Assembly: GCA_958420145.1 (NCBI GenBank)
Contig: CATZIR010000017.1
Span: 1 to 10,213, forward strand
Length of the DNA stretch: 10,213 bases
Source of the DNA: an uncultured Eubacteriales bacterium
GTDB taxonomy: Bacteria > Bacillota > Clostridia > Christensenellales > UBA1242
Reading direction: 5' to 3'
Below the pieces are notes generated by a model. It was given only the letters and a program-made list of their open reading frames with translations. It had not been told where the DNA came from and did not search any database. The first letter of the stretch is position 1. Every line of letters begins with the position of its first letter. Position numbers and translations under genes: made by a program. Below, piece by piece: positions 1 through 8,500 of the stretch.

Positions 1-582
1 ATCAAGCACTTTGGAAACCTTTTCACTTGCGATATACTCAATATCTTCTTCGGGGTAGTCCATAGAAACATCAATTTCTGCAAGACAGTCGGTGAGACCA
101 CTTTGTAGCGACTTTATTTGTTCAAACAACTTGCCGTTTAGTAAGTTATACCCAGCCTTTACTGCTTGCTCGCTTTCGGCATTAATCATATCAATAACAC
201 CTTCGGCTTGTTCAAGACTCACTTTGCCATTCAAAAATGCACGCTTTGTAAATTCGCCAGCCTCGGCAAGCGTTGCGCCGTTTTCTATCAAAGAGTTTAG
301 TATTCCTTTTGCAATAACAACACCACCATGGCACTGAATTTCTACCATATCTTCGCTGGTGTAGGAATTAGGTGCTTTGAAGTATACTACAAGTGCTTTG
401 TCGTTAAAGTTATCGGCTTTTATGTCGCTTAGGTATAGTTTTCTTGGTTCAAGTGTTTTCACATTTCTTGTGGTTACCTTTTGCAAGATTTTCAAACTAT
501 CTTTTCCACTCATTCTCACAACTGCAATTCCACCGTTTCCTAGTGGTGTGCTAATTGCACAAATTGTTTTTTCTTTGCTCAC
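1..582 (-). CDS. mnmE: tRNA modification GTPase MnmE (TrmE), N-terminal part, runs off the window
   Basis: MnmE works with MnmG to install the (carboxymethyl)aminomethyl group on C5 of the wobble uridine of certain tRNAs, using a folate one-carbon donor and GTP hydrolysis in the cytoplasm. The visible 194 codons cover the folate-binding N-terminal domain (about residues 5-120) and the start of the helical domain. Family signatures seen: IATP-like ISTPLGNGGIAVVRMSG (10-26), PNSYTSEDMVEIQCHGG (71-87), GEFTKRAFLNGK (109-120), LEQAEGVIDMINAESEQA (123-140) and DYPEED (175-180). The usual PGEF is AGEF here (108-111). The G domain and the C-terminal Cys motif lie beyond position 1, so catalytic completeness cannot be judged; the full protein is normally about 450 aa. 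The start is GTG at 582, with AGGAG at 591-595 (8-nt spacing). No in-frame ATG, GTG or TTG lies between it and the upstream stop. Identification is firm. Confidence 0.95.
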   Translation of the reverse strand, partial: MSKEKTICAISTPLGNGGIAVVRMSGKDSLKILQKVTTRNVKTLEPRKLYLSDIKADNFNDKALVVYFKAPNSYTSEDMVEIQCHGGVVIAKGILNSLIENGATLAEAGEFTKRAFLNGKVSLEQAEGVIDMINAESEQAVKAGYNLLNGKLFEQIKSLQSGLTDCLAEIDVSMDYPEEDIEYIASEKVSKVLD

Positions 583-590
583 AATTTCTT

Positions 591-595
591 CTCCT
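591..595 (-). promoter_or_regulatory. Ribosome binding site of mnmE (GTG start)
   Basis: On the minus strand AGGAG stands 8 nt before the GTG at 582. It fixes this non-ATG start, because no other start codon is in frame before the upstream TGA at 619-621. Confidence 0.8.
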
Positions 596-612
596 ATGTT
601 TCGTATAGAGTT

Positions 613-640
613 ATTATATCACAAAAAATAAAACTCACAA
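613..640 (-). promoter_or_regulatory. Predicted sigma-A promoter of mnmE
   Basis: Minus strand: -35 TTGTGA (640-635), 16-nt spacer, perfect -10 TATAAT (618-613) preceded by an extended TGA. Transcription would begin near 606, giving a leader of about 24 nt that contains the AGGAG site. This implies mnmE is transcribed separately from the upstream acetyltransferase gene, in line with the hairpin between them. Confidence 0.6.
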
Positions 641-653
641 TTAAATTATAAAT

Positions 654-685
654 AAAAAAGTGGACTTATGTTTGTAGCCACTTTT
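654..685 (-). terminator. Intrinsic terminator of the GNAT gene
   Basis: On the minus strand AAAAGTGG (685-678) pairs with CCACTTTT (663-656), an 8-bp stem with a 14-nt loop. Its 3' arm runs into a T-tract (659-654 read as TTTTTT). It lies 7 nt past the TAG stop of the acetyltransferase gene. The stem is A/T-rich with a long loop, so efficiency may be moderate. The other strand also ends in T's, but no plus-strand gene needs it. Confidence 0.65.
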
Positions 686-692
686 ATTTTTA

Positions 693-1196
693 CTAAAATA
701 TATTTTCTTGTATTGGTTCTAGCGTTTTGTTTATCATTTTTTGACCGTTTTCGGTTGATATTTTATAGCCATTGCGTAAATAGTACTTTTCGACTTTTTC
801 TAGTGATTCATTATGTAGTGGAATAAGTTCGCCATATATAGATTTATAATCGTTCTTGTCACAATACTCTTCGAAATACTTTATCATTTGCGAAGCATAG
901 CCTTTGCCTTTATTGTTTTGGTCGGTAAATTCTAGTCTTCTAATAAATATAGAATCTTTGTTGCTAAAAAACTTTATTTGTGAAATTAACGAAAATTGTT
1001 CGTCTATGTTTTCTTTATTAAGTTCCACCTTAAAAAGATAAAAACATTTGTCTTGCAAAAAATTATTAAGCATTAGCCCTGCCAAAATTTCGCCATTTTT
1101 ATTTTTGTGTAATATCAAATTTCGCTCAATTTCAAGGTCAATCAAGCCGTATTTTTCTTTTATATTTTTTATAATAGCGTTTCTAATATTTCCCAT
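693..1196 (-). CDS. GNAT-family N-acetyltransferase (167 aa), substrate unknown
   Basis: A probable acetyl-CoA-dependent acetyltransferase of the GNAT fold. From the ATG at 1196: an N-terminal half with beta-strand-like NLILHKNKNGEILAGLML (26-43); the acetyl-CoA-binding motif A around IRRLEFTDQNNKGKGYASQM (85-104), with the NKGKGYA loop fitting the Q/R-x-x-G-x-G/A pyrophosphate signature; and the motif B-like segment NESLEKVEKYYLRNGYKI (129-146), where N-x-x-S followed by YY-x-x-NGY is typical. The substrate cannot be told; ribosomal-protein, small-molecule and antibiotic targets all remain possible. Possible in-frame starts are TTG 1232, ATG 1223 and ATG 1196. I prefer 1196 because a -10 box (1209-1204) lies inside the longer versions and places the transcript start at about this ATG. 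None of the three has a strong Shine-Dalgarno. The gene stands alone, between its own promoter and a terminator, divergent from ychF. Confidence 0.82.
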   Translation of the reverse strand: MGNIRNAIIKNIKEKYGLIDLEIERNLILHKNKNGEILAGLMLNNFLQDKCFYLFKVELNKENIDEQFSLISQIKFFSNKDSIFIRRLEFTDQNNKGKGYASQMIKYFEEYCDKNDYKSIYGELIPLHNESLEKVEKYYLRNGYKISTENGQKMINKTLEPIQENIF

Positions 1197-1203
1197 TAGT
1201 AAT

Positions 1204-1232
1204 ATTATATAACTTATTTTCATAAAATGCAA
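1204..1232 (-). promoter_or_regulatory. Predicted promoter of the GNAT gene, possibly giving a leaderless mRNA
   Basis: Minus strand: a perfect -10 TATAAT (1209-1204) with a weak -35 TTGCAT (1232-1227) at exactly 17 nt. Only 7 nt separate the -10 from the ATG at 1196, so transcription would begin at or next to the start codon. If a longer protein (start 1223 or 1232) is real, this element would be coding sequence and the true promoter would lie further upstream. Confidence 0.45.
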
Positions 1233-1266
1233 GACTTACCAAAAATAATTTTTTGCTATTTATAGT

Positions 1267-1294
1267 TTGATTTTATTTTTAATTGTGCTAAAAT
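1267..1294 (+). promoter_or_regulatory. Predicted extended -10 promoter of ychF
   Basis: -35 TTGATT (1267-1272), 16-nt spacer, extended -10 TGC-TAAAAT (1286-1294). The start site would be near 1301, only a few bases before the AGGAG at 1305-1309, which stands 9 nt from the ATG. The leader would be short, with no room for a riboswitch. Confidence 0.6.
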
Positions 1295-1318
1295 GCTACC
1301 TGTTAGGAGAAATTACTT

Positions 1319-2413
1319 ATGAAATTAGGTGTAGTTGGACTACCAAATGTTGGAAAAAGCACATTGTTTAATGCAATAACAAACGCAGGAGCGGAAGCGC
1401 AAAATTACCCATTTTGCACAATAGAGCCAAATGTTGGCGTCGTTGCTGTTCCAGACGAAAGATTGACAAAACTAGGAGAACTTTATCACACACAAAAAAT
1501 AACACCAGCAATTATTGAATTCGTTGATATTGCAGGTATCGTAAAGGGCGCAAGTCACGGTGAAGGACTTGGAAATAAATTCCTAAGCCATATTAGAGAA
1601 GTAGATGCGATCGTGCATGTTGTTAGATGTTTTGAAGATAGCAAAATTATTCACGTCAACAATAAAATTGACCCACTAGATGATATGAGAACAATCAACC
1701 TAGAACTAATTTTAGCAGACCTAGAAAGTGTTCAAACAAGAATTGCAAAAACAGAAAAACAAGCAAAGAATAATGATAAAGTGGCTCAAGAAGAATTGGC
1801 CGTTTTACTAAAATGTAAAGAGTGTCTAGAAAGTGAGAGAAGTCTTAGAGAATTAGACTTAGATGAGACAGAAAATCAAATACTAAAATCATTCTTTTTG
1901 CTAACCAGTAAGCCAGTTATTTATGCTGCTAATATTAGCGAAAACGACATTGCTAACGAGAATGATAATCAATATGTTAAAATGGTAAAAGAAGAAGCCA
2001 AAAAAGAAGGTGCAGAAGTTATTGTTCTTAGTGCTAAAATTGAAGACGAGATTTCCAAACTAAGCCCAGAAGAAAAGCAAATGTTCTACGAAGATTTAGG
2101 TATAAAACACAGTGGACTTGATAGTTTAATTACAGCAAGTTATAGACTGCTTGGACTAATTAGTTTCTTGACGGCAGGCGAAAAAGAAGTTAGGGCTTGG
2201 ACAATCAAAAATGGAACCAAAGCGCCACAAGCAGCGGGCAAAATTCATAGCGATTTTGAGCGTGGATTTATTAAAGCCGAAGTTTGTGATTACCACGACC
2301 TATTAGAACTCGGTGGCTATGTAAAGGCCAAAGAAAAAGGCAAAGTTAGAATGGAAGGCAAAGATTATGTTGTTAAAGACGGCGATGTTATGCTTTTCAA
2401 GTTCAATGTTTAG
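1319..2413 (+). CDS. ychF: Redox-regulated ATPase/GTPase YchF (Obg family)
   Basis: A universally conserved cytosolic P-loop NTPase of the Obg family that binds ribosomes and, in E. coli, prefers ATP; linked there to translation and oxidative stress control. Complete at 364 aa, the family's usual size. Visible motifs: Walker A GLPNVGKST (7-15); switch region NYPFCTIEPNVGVVAVPDER (29-48); Walker B/G3 DIAG followed by IVKGASHGEGLGNKF (70-88); and NISE (205-208) at the G4 position, where GTPases have NKxD and which explains relaxed nucleotide specificity. A helical coiled-coil-like insert (about 130-195) has alternating Glu/Lys. The C-terminal TGS-like domain (about 280-363) holds ISFLTAGEKEVRAWTIKNGT and IHSDFERGFIKAEV. 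The start is ATG 1319 with AGGAG 9 nt upstream. It is monocistronic: own promoter before it, strong terminator after it. Confidence 0.97.
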   Translation: MKLGVVGLPNVGKSTLFNAITNAGAEAQNYPFCTIEPNVGVVAVPDERLTKLGELYHTQKITPAIIEFVDIAGIVKGASHGEGLGNKFLSHIREVDAIVHVVRCFEDSKIIHVNNKIDPLDDMRTINLELILADLESVQTRIAKTEKQAKNNDKVAQEELAVLLKCKECLESERSLRELDLDETENQILKSFFLLTSKPVIYAANISENDIANENDNQYVKMVKEEAKKEGAEVIVLSAKIEDEISKLSPEEKQMFYEDLGIKHSGLDSLITASYRLLGLISFLTAGEKEVRAWTIKNGTKAPQAAGKIHSDFERGFIKAEVCDYHDLLELGGYVKAKEKGKVRMEGKDYVVKDGDVMLFKFNV

Positions 2414-2427
2414 AAAATTATTCATAT

Positions 2428-2454
2428 GTGGAGCAAAAAATGCTCCACTTTTTT
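2428..2454 (+). terminator. Intrinsic terminator of ychF
   Basis: GTGGAGCA (2428-2435) pairs perfectly with TGCTCCAC (2441-2448) around a loop of five A's, followed by six T's (2449-2454). It starts 14 nt after the ychF TAG stop. It separates ychF from the next operon. Confidence 0.92.
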
Positions 2455-2485
2455 ATTATATAATAATAAATGCCCCATTTTTATT

Positions 2486-2514
2486 TTGATAATTTTTATT
2501 TAGAGTGTTAAAAT
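2486..2514 (+). promoter_or_regulatory. Predicted promoter of the giant lipoprotein-sipW operon
   Basis: -35 TTGATA (2486-2491), 17-nt spacer, extended -10 TGT-TAAAAT (2506-2514). The start would be near 2521, giving a leader of about 29 nt. This is the best match to consensus among the promoters in the window. No operator-like inverted repeat was seen beside it. No promoter was seen in the short gaps before sipW or the gene after it, so this one probably serves all three. Confidence 0.65.
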
Positions 2515-2535
2515 AATTTTGTAATTTTACTTTTT

Positions 2536-2540
2536 AGGAG
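2536..2540 (+). promoter_or_regulatory. Ribosome binding site that fixes the giant gene's start
   Basis: AGGAG lies 9 nt before the ATG at 2550 but only 3 nt before the in-frame TTG at 2544. The spacing selects the ATG and removes two residues from the longest reading frame. Confidence 0.8.
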
Positions 2541-2549
2541 CGTTTGCTA

Positions 2550-5500
2550 ATGAAAAAATATTTGAAAATACTCTATACCTTTATTGCTTGTGCAGTTATG
2601 CCATTTGTTTTTTGTGCCTGCAGAAACAATGATGGCAATATTATAAAGGTGAGCAAAATTAACCTAAACAAAGACGCTATAACTTTGGTTATGGACGGAG
2701 ATAAGTCTAGCACAGACGAGTTTACCGTTTCGTTTGAACCAGCAAACGCAAATCAAATAGATGTCGAATTTGCTCAATACGACCAAGATTTGATAGAAAT
2801 TAGTCAAAAGCGAAATTCTAGCGACACCTTTGTTGTAAAGGCAAAGACGCTTAGCGAAGAGAGTAGGTCTACAATCGTGGTAGTTAGAATGAAAGGCAAT
2901 GTTGATGTTTCTTGCAAAATTTTTGTTGAAGTAACACGCAAGGCACTTTCTAATCTTTCTGTTCCAACCAACATTCACTACAACGAAGAATATAGCAGAG
3001 TGGAATGGGACGCTTGCTCACAAACAGTAGAGCAAGGTTTTAATGGCTACATAGTTAATATTAACGGCGAAGAATATATCACATCGCCAGAAAAAAACTT
3101 TATCGCTCTTAGCGAAGAAAAATTTGGCAAGGGCTTTCAAAATGAAGTTAAGGTTAAGGCAATCAGCCAAATTGACGACTACAACTCAGACTACAGCAAA
3201 GCATACAATTTCTTGGTTTTAGACGATGTTAAAAACTTGTCACATAGTAATGGCAAAGTAACTTGGGACAGTGTCGTAGGTGCGGTAAGCTACCTATACA
3301 AAGTTAATGTTCAAAGCCCAATTTCTTTAACAAAAGACACATTGGAATACACTCAAACATTCGACCAAAAGGGTGAATACGAAATCGAAGTTACTGCTGT
3401 TGCAAGCAACATAGTAGACGAAGAAGGTAATATTCTATGCTACTGTTTTGGTTCAAGTTCAGCAAAACTTGTTGTAACAAAACTATCTGCTCCAGAGAAT
3501 TTTCAATACAAAAACTTGTTCACTTGGGACGCAGTTCACGATGCAGACAGTTACGAAATATACGAAGTTAAAGACGACAATACCGAAGTATTACTCGGTT
3601 CACTAAAAAATATTTCTTACAAACTAAGTAGAGATATTTCTGTTGGCGCTCATAGATACAAAGTTCGTGCAATAGGTAATGGCAAATCAACGATCACAAG
3701 TGACTTTTCAGCACTAAAAACTGTAAACAAACTTGCTACTCCTACAGGACTAAGAGTAGAAGACGGCGTAATCACTTGGGACAAAGACCCAAATGCAGTA
3801 ACCTATCAAATTTCATTTAGTGGCTACTATGACGGACAAAAATATTTTGACGAGTTCTACGAAGAGTCACGAGATAAAAACGCATTTTTCTATATCGAAC
3901 AACCAGATGAAAGCGAGAATAAAATAACTTTCAAGTTTGGTGAAAAATTCAAAGGCGATTATAGAATTAGAGTTGCTAGTGTTAGCGATGCAGAAAATAC
4001 AGTAGATAGCAACTGGACAGAAGAAATTTATGTTCTAAAACTAAATTCTCCAGACAAAGCAACATTTGGTGTAGAAGAAAATAAGATTGTTTGGCAAGCA
4101 GTGGCAAATGCTAGCGCATATGAAATTGTCTTGAATGTAAATGGCGAGGAAACAATCGAAAAAGTTTACACAAACTACTACAATGTTTCTCAAGATATTG
4201 CAAAAGGCGAATTTTCATTCCAAATTCGTTCTCTAGGTAATACCGCATCTGGCGAAAGCAACAAATATCTAAATAGTGATTTATCAACAGTTGCATACGC
4301 ACAAAAATTGGAAGCACCAGTGTTAAGCGTAGAAAATGGCGTGCTTATATGGAATACTATAAAGAATTCTTCTAAGTTTGTTCTAAACATCAACAATGTT
4401 GATTACGATATGGGCAAACAAACCAAGTTTGATTTTGCAGGACTAGATGCAAAAGAATATATTGTAAAAATTAAGGCTGTAGGTGGCAATGCTTCTACAA
4501 TCGGTGCAAATAATCTAATTGGCTCGTTTGAATCTAGTTATTCAGTTGTAAGGTCTCTTCTAAAACTTTCTGCGCCTACATTAAGTATGCAAGAAGGCGA
4601 ACTAAAAAGCAATTCAACCGACGAAAATGCAATTATCATTCTAAATCCAATCAAACAAAATCAAGATGGCTCACTTTCAGTAACAGCTTACTCACAAGGA
4701 AACACAACCGACCTAGATGGAGTTAAGGGTTATATTACAAGTGATGTGTCAAATACATTAACATACTTTAAAGCACCAGACCCACAAAATCTTAAGGTTG
4801 AAAACGGAGTTTTGGTTTGGGATGAGCTAGAAAGCAAATATGACGGTGCTTACTTTAAGATGACAATTGATGCACAAATAGATGGCTCACAAACCACACA
4901 AGAAATGGAATTCAAAAATAATAGCCATTCACTTGACTTTTCAACATCTTCTTCTGGCGTGTATAGTGTTACTTTAAAAGTTATTGGCACATCTAGTGGA
5001 ACAACCGGAAATCTAGTTATGTCCAGTGGTCAATCTTACATAAGTTTTGTTATCTTGCCACAACCAAAGATAAAAGTTACAGATGTTCAAAGTGTTATCA
5101 ATAGTCAAAAACTTGATGTCCTTCCTGGTGAATTATATTGGGAAAAAGTTAGCATAGATGGTAACACTGCACTAGGATACAATTTGCAAATTCAAAAAGG
5201 AAGCACAACCAAAACCTATGATTTAGGTTCTAAAACATCATTCAGTGTTCCAGGTGATGCTGGAAAATACAAAATTAGTTTGCAAGCATATGGTGATGGT
5301 GGAAGAATTATTAACGGAAAATTTAGCGAGCCAGTTGAGTTTGAAAAACTAAAAGCACCAACCAATGTTAAAATCAGTAGCGACGGAGTAATTTCTTGGA
5401 GTAGTGATTACACAGGAAGTCTAGCAAATATTCGTGCGGGCTTCTATGTAGAACTTAATGGAGAAAAATACTTGCCTTACGATATGGAAAAGTTTAATGG

Positions 5501-8500
5501 TGCATCAGAAGTTGATATGGGAAACTATATCGTAAGCACAAAGTCTGTCGAACTAAATAAACTATACAACGGCAATGCAACAAACTTCATTCAAGGCGAA
5601 TACAAACTAAGAATTGTTACCATTCCTCTAAATATGGAGTTTAATGTTCCATTACTAGGCAAAATTGGTCATACAACAGATTTAATTTCTAATGCAAGTG
5701 AGTTTCTCACATTTACAAAGCTTGAACAACCATACGGACTCAAAGTTGATAGGGACGCAAACAATCACTATATTATCAATTGGACAAAATCTCTAAATAG
5801 TAATGTTAGTGGCTACGAACTATTAATAAAAGAAGCTGACAAAGAAGATAGTGAAGGCGAGACAATAACTATTAATGGTGTAAATAACACAAGTTATGAC
5901 TTCACAAACGACTACCTACTAGCAAAAGCAATAACAAGTGGCAACTATGTTGTAAAAGTTAGAGCAATCTCTGCCACAACAAATATCATCAATAGTGAAT
6001 TTGGTGAAGAAATAACATTAAAACTCGCAGAAAACATAGATTTATCAATCAAAGATGGAGAACTTGCTTGGGCTAAGATAGAAGGCGCAAAAGAATATAT
6101 TTTCGAATTCTCTATTGCAGGAAATAGATTCAATAAAACACTTCCAGCAAATGTAACATCGTATGCTGTAACACTACAAAATGACGAAAGATTTGTTGCT
6201 GGCGAATACTCAATAAAGGTTAGAGTTGTTGCTGATGAAACATCGAATTATGCCGATGTAATATATCTAGACAACTACGAGTTCTACGATTGTGGAACAT
6301 TCACAAAACTAGAAACACCTTTTGATATGAAAGTTAAAAATGGAAAGATAATATTCAATTCAAACAGCGAACCAGATTACTTTAATTTATATATGACTGG
6401 TGATGCTAAAACTACAATAAAACTTGGAAAAGAAATTCTTGACACATCATCAAAAATTGCACTATATGAACTATCTGAAAAATATGGTGCAGGAAGCTAT
6501 TCATTCACAGTTCAAGCAATGGGTGATGATAATTACCTAAGCTCAGAAATTTCTGATAGCATTACACCAAACGAAGTTAAAAAGTTAAAGGAAACAACTC
6601 CATATCTAAAAGATGGAATACTAAACTGGAACTATGTTGAAAACTCAAATGGTTTCCAAGTTGAAATATCTGGTGCGAAATTCTATATCTACGATAGTGA
6701 AAGTGGAGAATACACAGAAGAAGCAACAGGTAATGCATTTAGTATTAATGTAGAAGGCGGAGTAACAGCACTTGATATCAGCAAAGAACTAACATCTATA
6801 GATGGAACTAAGTTTATGTTAGAAGCAGGCGAATACTCAGTTAGAATAAAATCTCTTGGCACAGACAAGACTTTCCTAAACAGTAATTTTACTAATTATT
6901 ATAGATTCATAAAACTAAAACAAATAGAAGATGTTCAAATTCTAGACGGAAAATTAACTTGGAAAAAACTACAAGCCGTAGATACTCCAAACAAGATTGC
7001 TTTATATATCAAATTTGACGGCGAAAGTGAATTTAGAAAACCAGTTATATTAGATAGTGGCGAAAGCGAATTTGATTTTGCAGGAATTAACTATCCAGCA
7101 AAAAATGGCTATCAAGCATACTTGCAAATTATTGGCGATACAAAATTGTCAGTTACAGGTAACAGGCTTGGCTACATTTGTGGCACACCTTCAATTACAC
7201 TAACTAGCATAGAAAAATTAAATTGCCCACAAGATGTTCGCATTGCTTACGAACAAGATACAATCGGCAAACTTAAATTTAGTGCCCATCCAAAAATTGG
7301 CGAACCAAACTTTGGAGAAGACGCTCAAAAATATCTTCTAAGCGTAACCGTTAAAAATGGCAACAAAGAAGAAATATTAGATGACATCATTCTAACTGCA
7401 AATGAATATGTTTTGACAAGCGAAAATCTTGGCAACATAAACCTAGAATCAGGCGTAGAACTAATCTTTAAAGTTAAAAACTTGGGACTAAATGACTACA
7501 TAAACTCAGACTTTAGTTCAAGCTTAACCATAGTTATTCCTCAAAGTCCAGAACTTAATGTTGTATGCGATGAAAAAAATCGTTTTACAGGAAAAGTTAC
7601 TTGGCAAGATGTAAAGTTTGGCGATTTTGAAACAAACTATATATTGGAATATCAATTCTTATCAAACGATGATGCGACAAATTTGGGAATAAAATCTCTA
7701 GACGACATAACAGACAAAACTTGGACAAACGAAAAAATTCAAACTGTTTTAGTGCCATCACTAACGAAAAATCTATACTACATTAACGCAAGAGGTTATT
7801 ATAGATTTAGAGTTTACTCTTCTATTGTAATAGATACTAACTCACAAATTACTTCACCAGAACAACAATATTCTACTGCATATGGTTACACACTCTTTAA
7901 TGGTGGAAGTGGTGAGGAAAGCAACCCATTTGTTATTGATTCAATGGAAACATTCAATTTTATTAGATATAATGTTACTGCTCATTACAAGTTAGTTAAT
8001 AACATAGATTTTGAAAACGGTGTAATCTATAACATTGGCTCTGAAAATGAAAAATTCACTGGCTCATTCGACGGACAAAACCTTATTTTGAAAAACATCT
8101 ATCTATATGATGTGGCGGACTATAGTTCTATATTTGACTACGTTGGAACAAGCGGTGTTATTAAAAATGTTATTATTCAAAATATCAAAATTAGCAATGG
8201 TGCAAATGTTGGTGGTATTGTTGGTATCAACGAAGGAACAGTTAAAAACATTGTTGTTGGTGGGGTGGTAGATGCTCAACTTTCAACAGAAGAAAAAACA
8301 GTTTACTCATACGACGGCATTAGTTCAATTAGTCCATACTCATCTTCAAGTAACGTAGTTGCTTGCGGTGGAATAGTGGGCTACAATAAAGGCACAGTTG
8401 TTAATTGCGACAACTATGCTGTGGTAGCGCCAAGAAACGATAATCAAGAAGTTAGAAGTGGTGGTATCGTTGGACAAAACGAAAAAGGAATAGTCAAGTT

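Noticed and set aside
92-631. Two plus-strand open frames (92-337 and 377-631)
   Set aside because: They lie opposite mnmE, whose minus-strand translation matches the MnmE signatures throughout; the plus-strand products look like nothing known and have no good ribosome sites.
2544-2549. TTG start two codons upstream for the giant lipoprotein
   Set aside because: It is only 3 nt from the AGGAG site; the ATG at 2550 has 9-nt spacing and begins a normal MKK signal peptide.
2664-2978. Minus-strand open frames within the giant gene (also near 4111-4396, 5945-6133, 8346-8531 and 8982-9170)
   Set aside because: All are antisense to a continuous, domain-consistent frame and lack plausible products or ribosome sites.
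2949-7896. Recent tandem DNA duplication or CRISPR-like array
   Set aside because: The repetition is visible only in the protein pattern; units vary in length and share little nucleotide identity, and there are no evenly spaced identical repeats.
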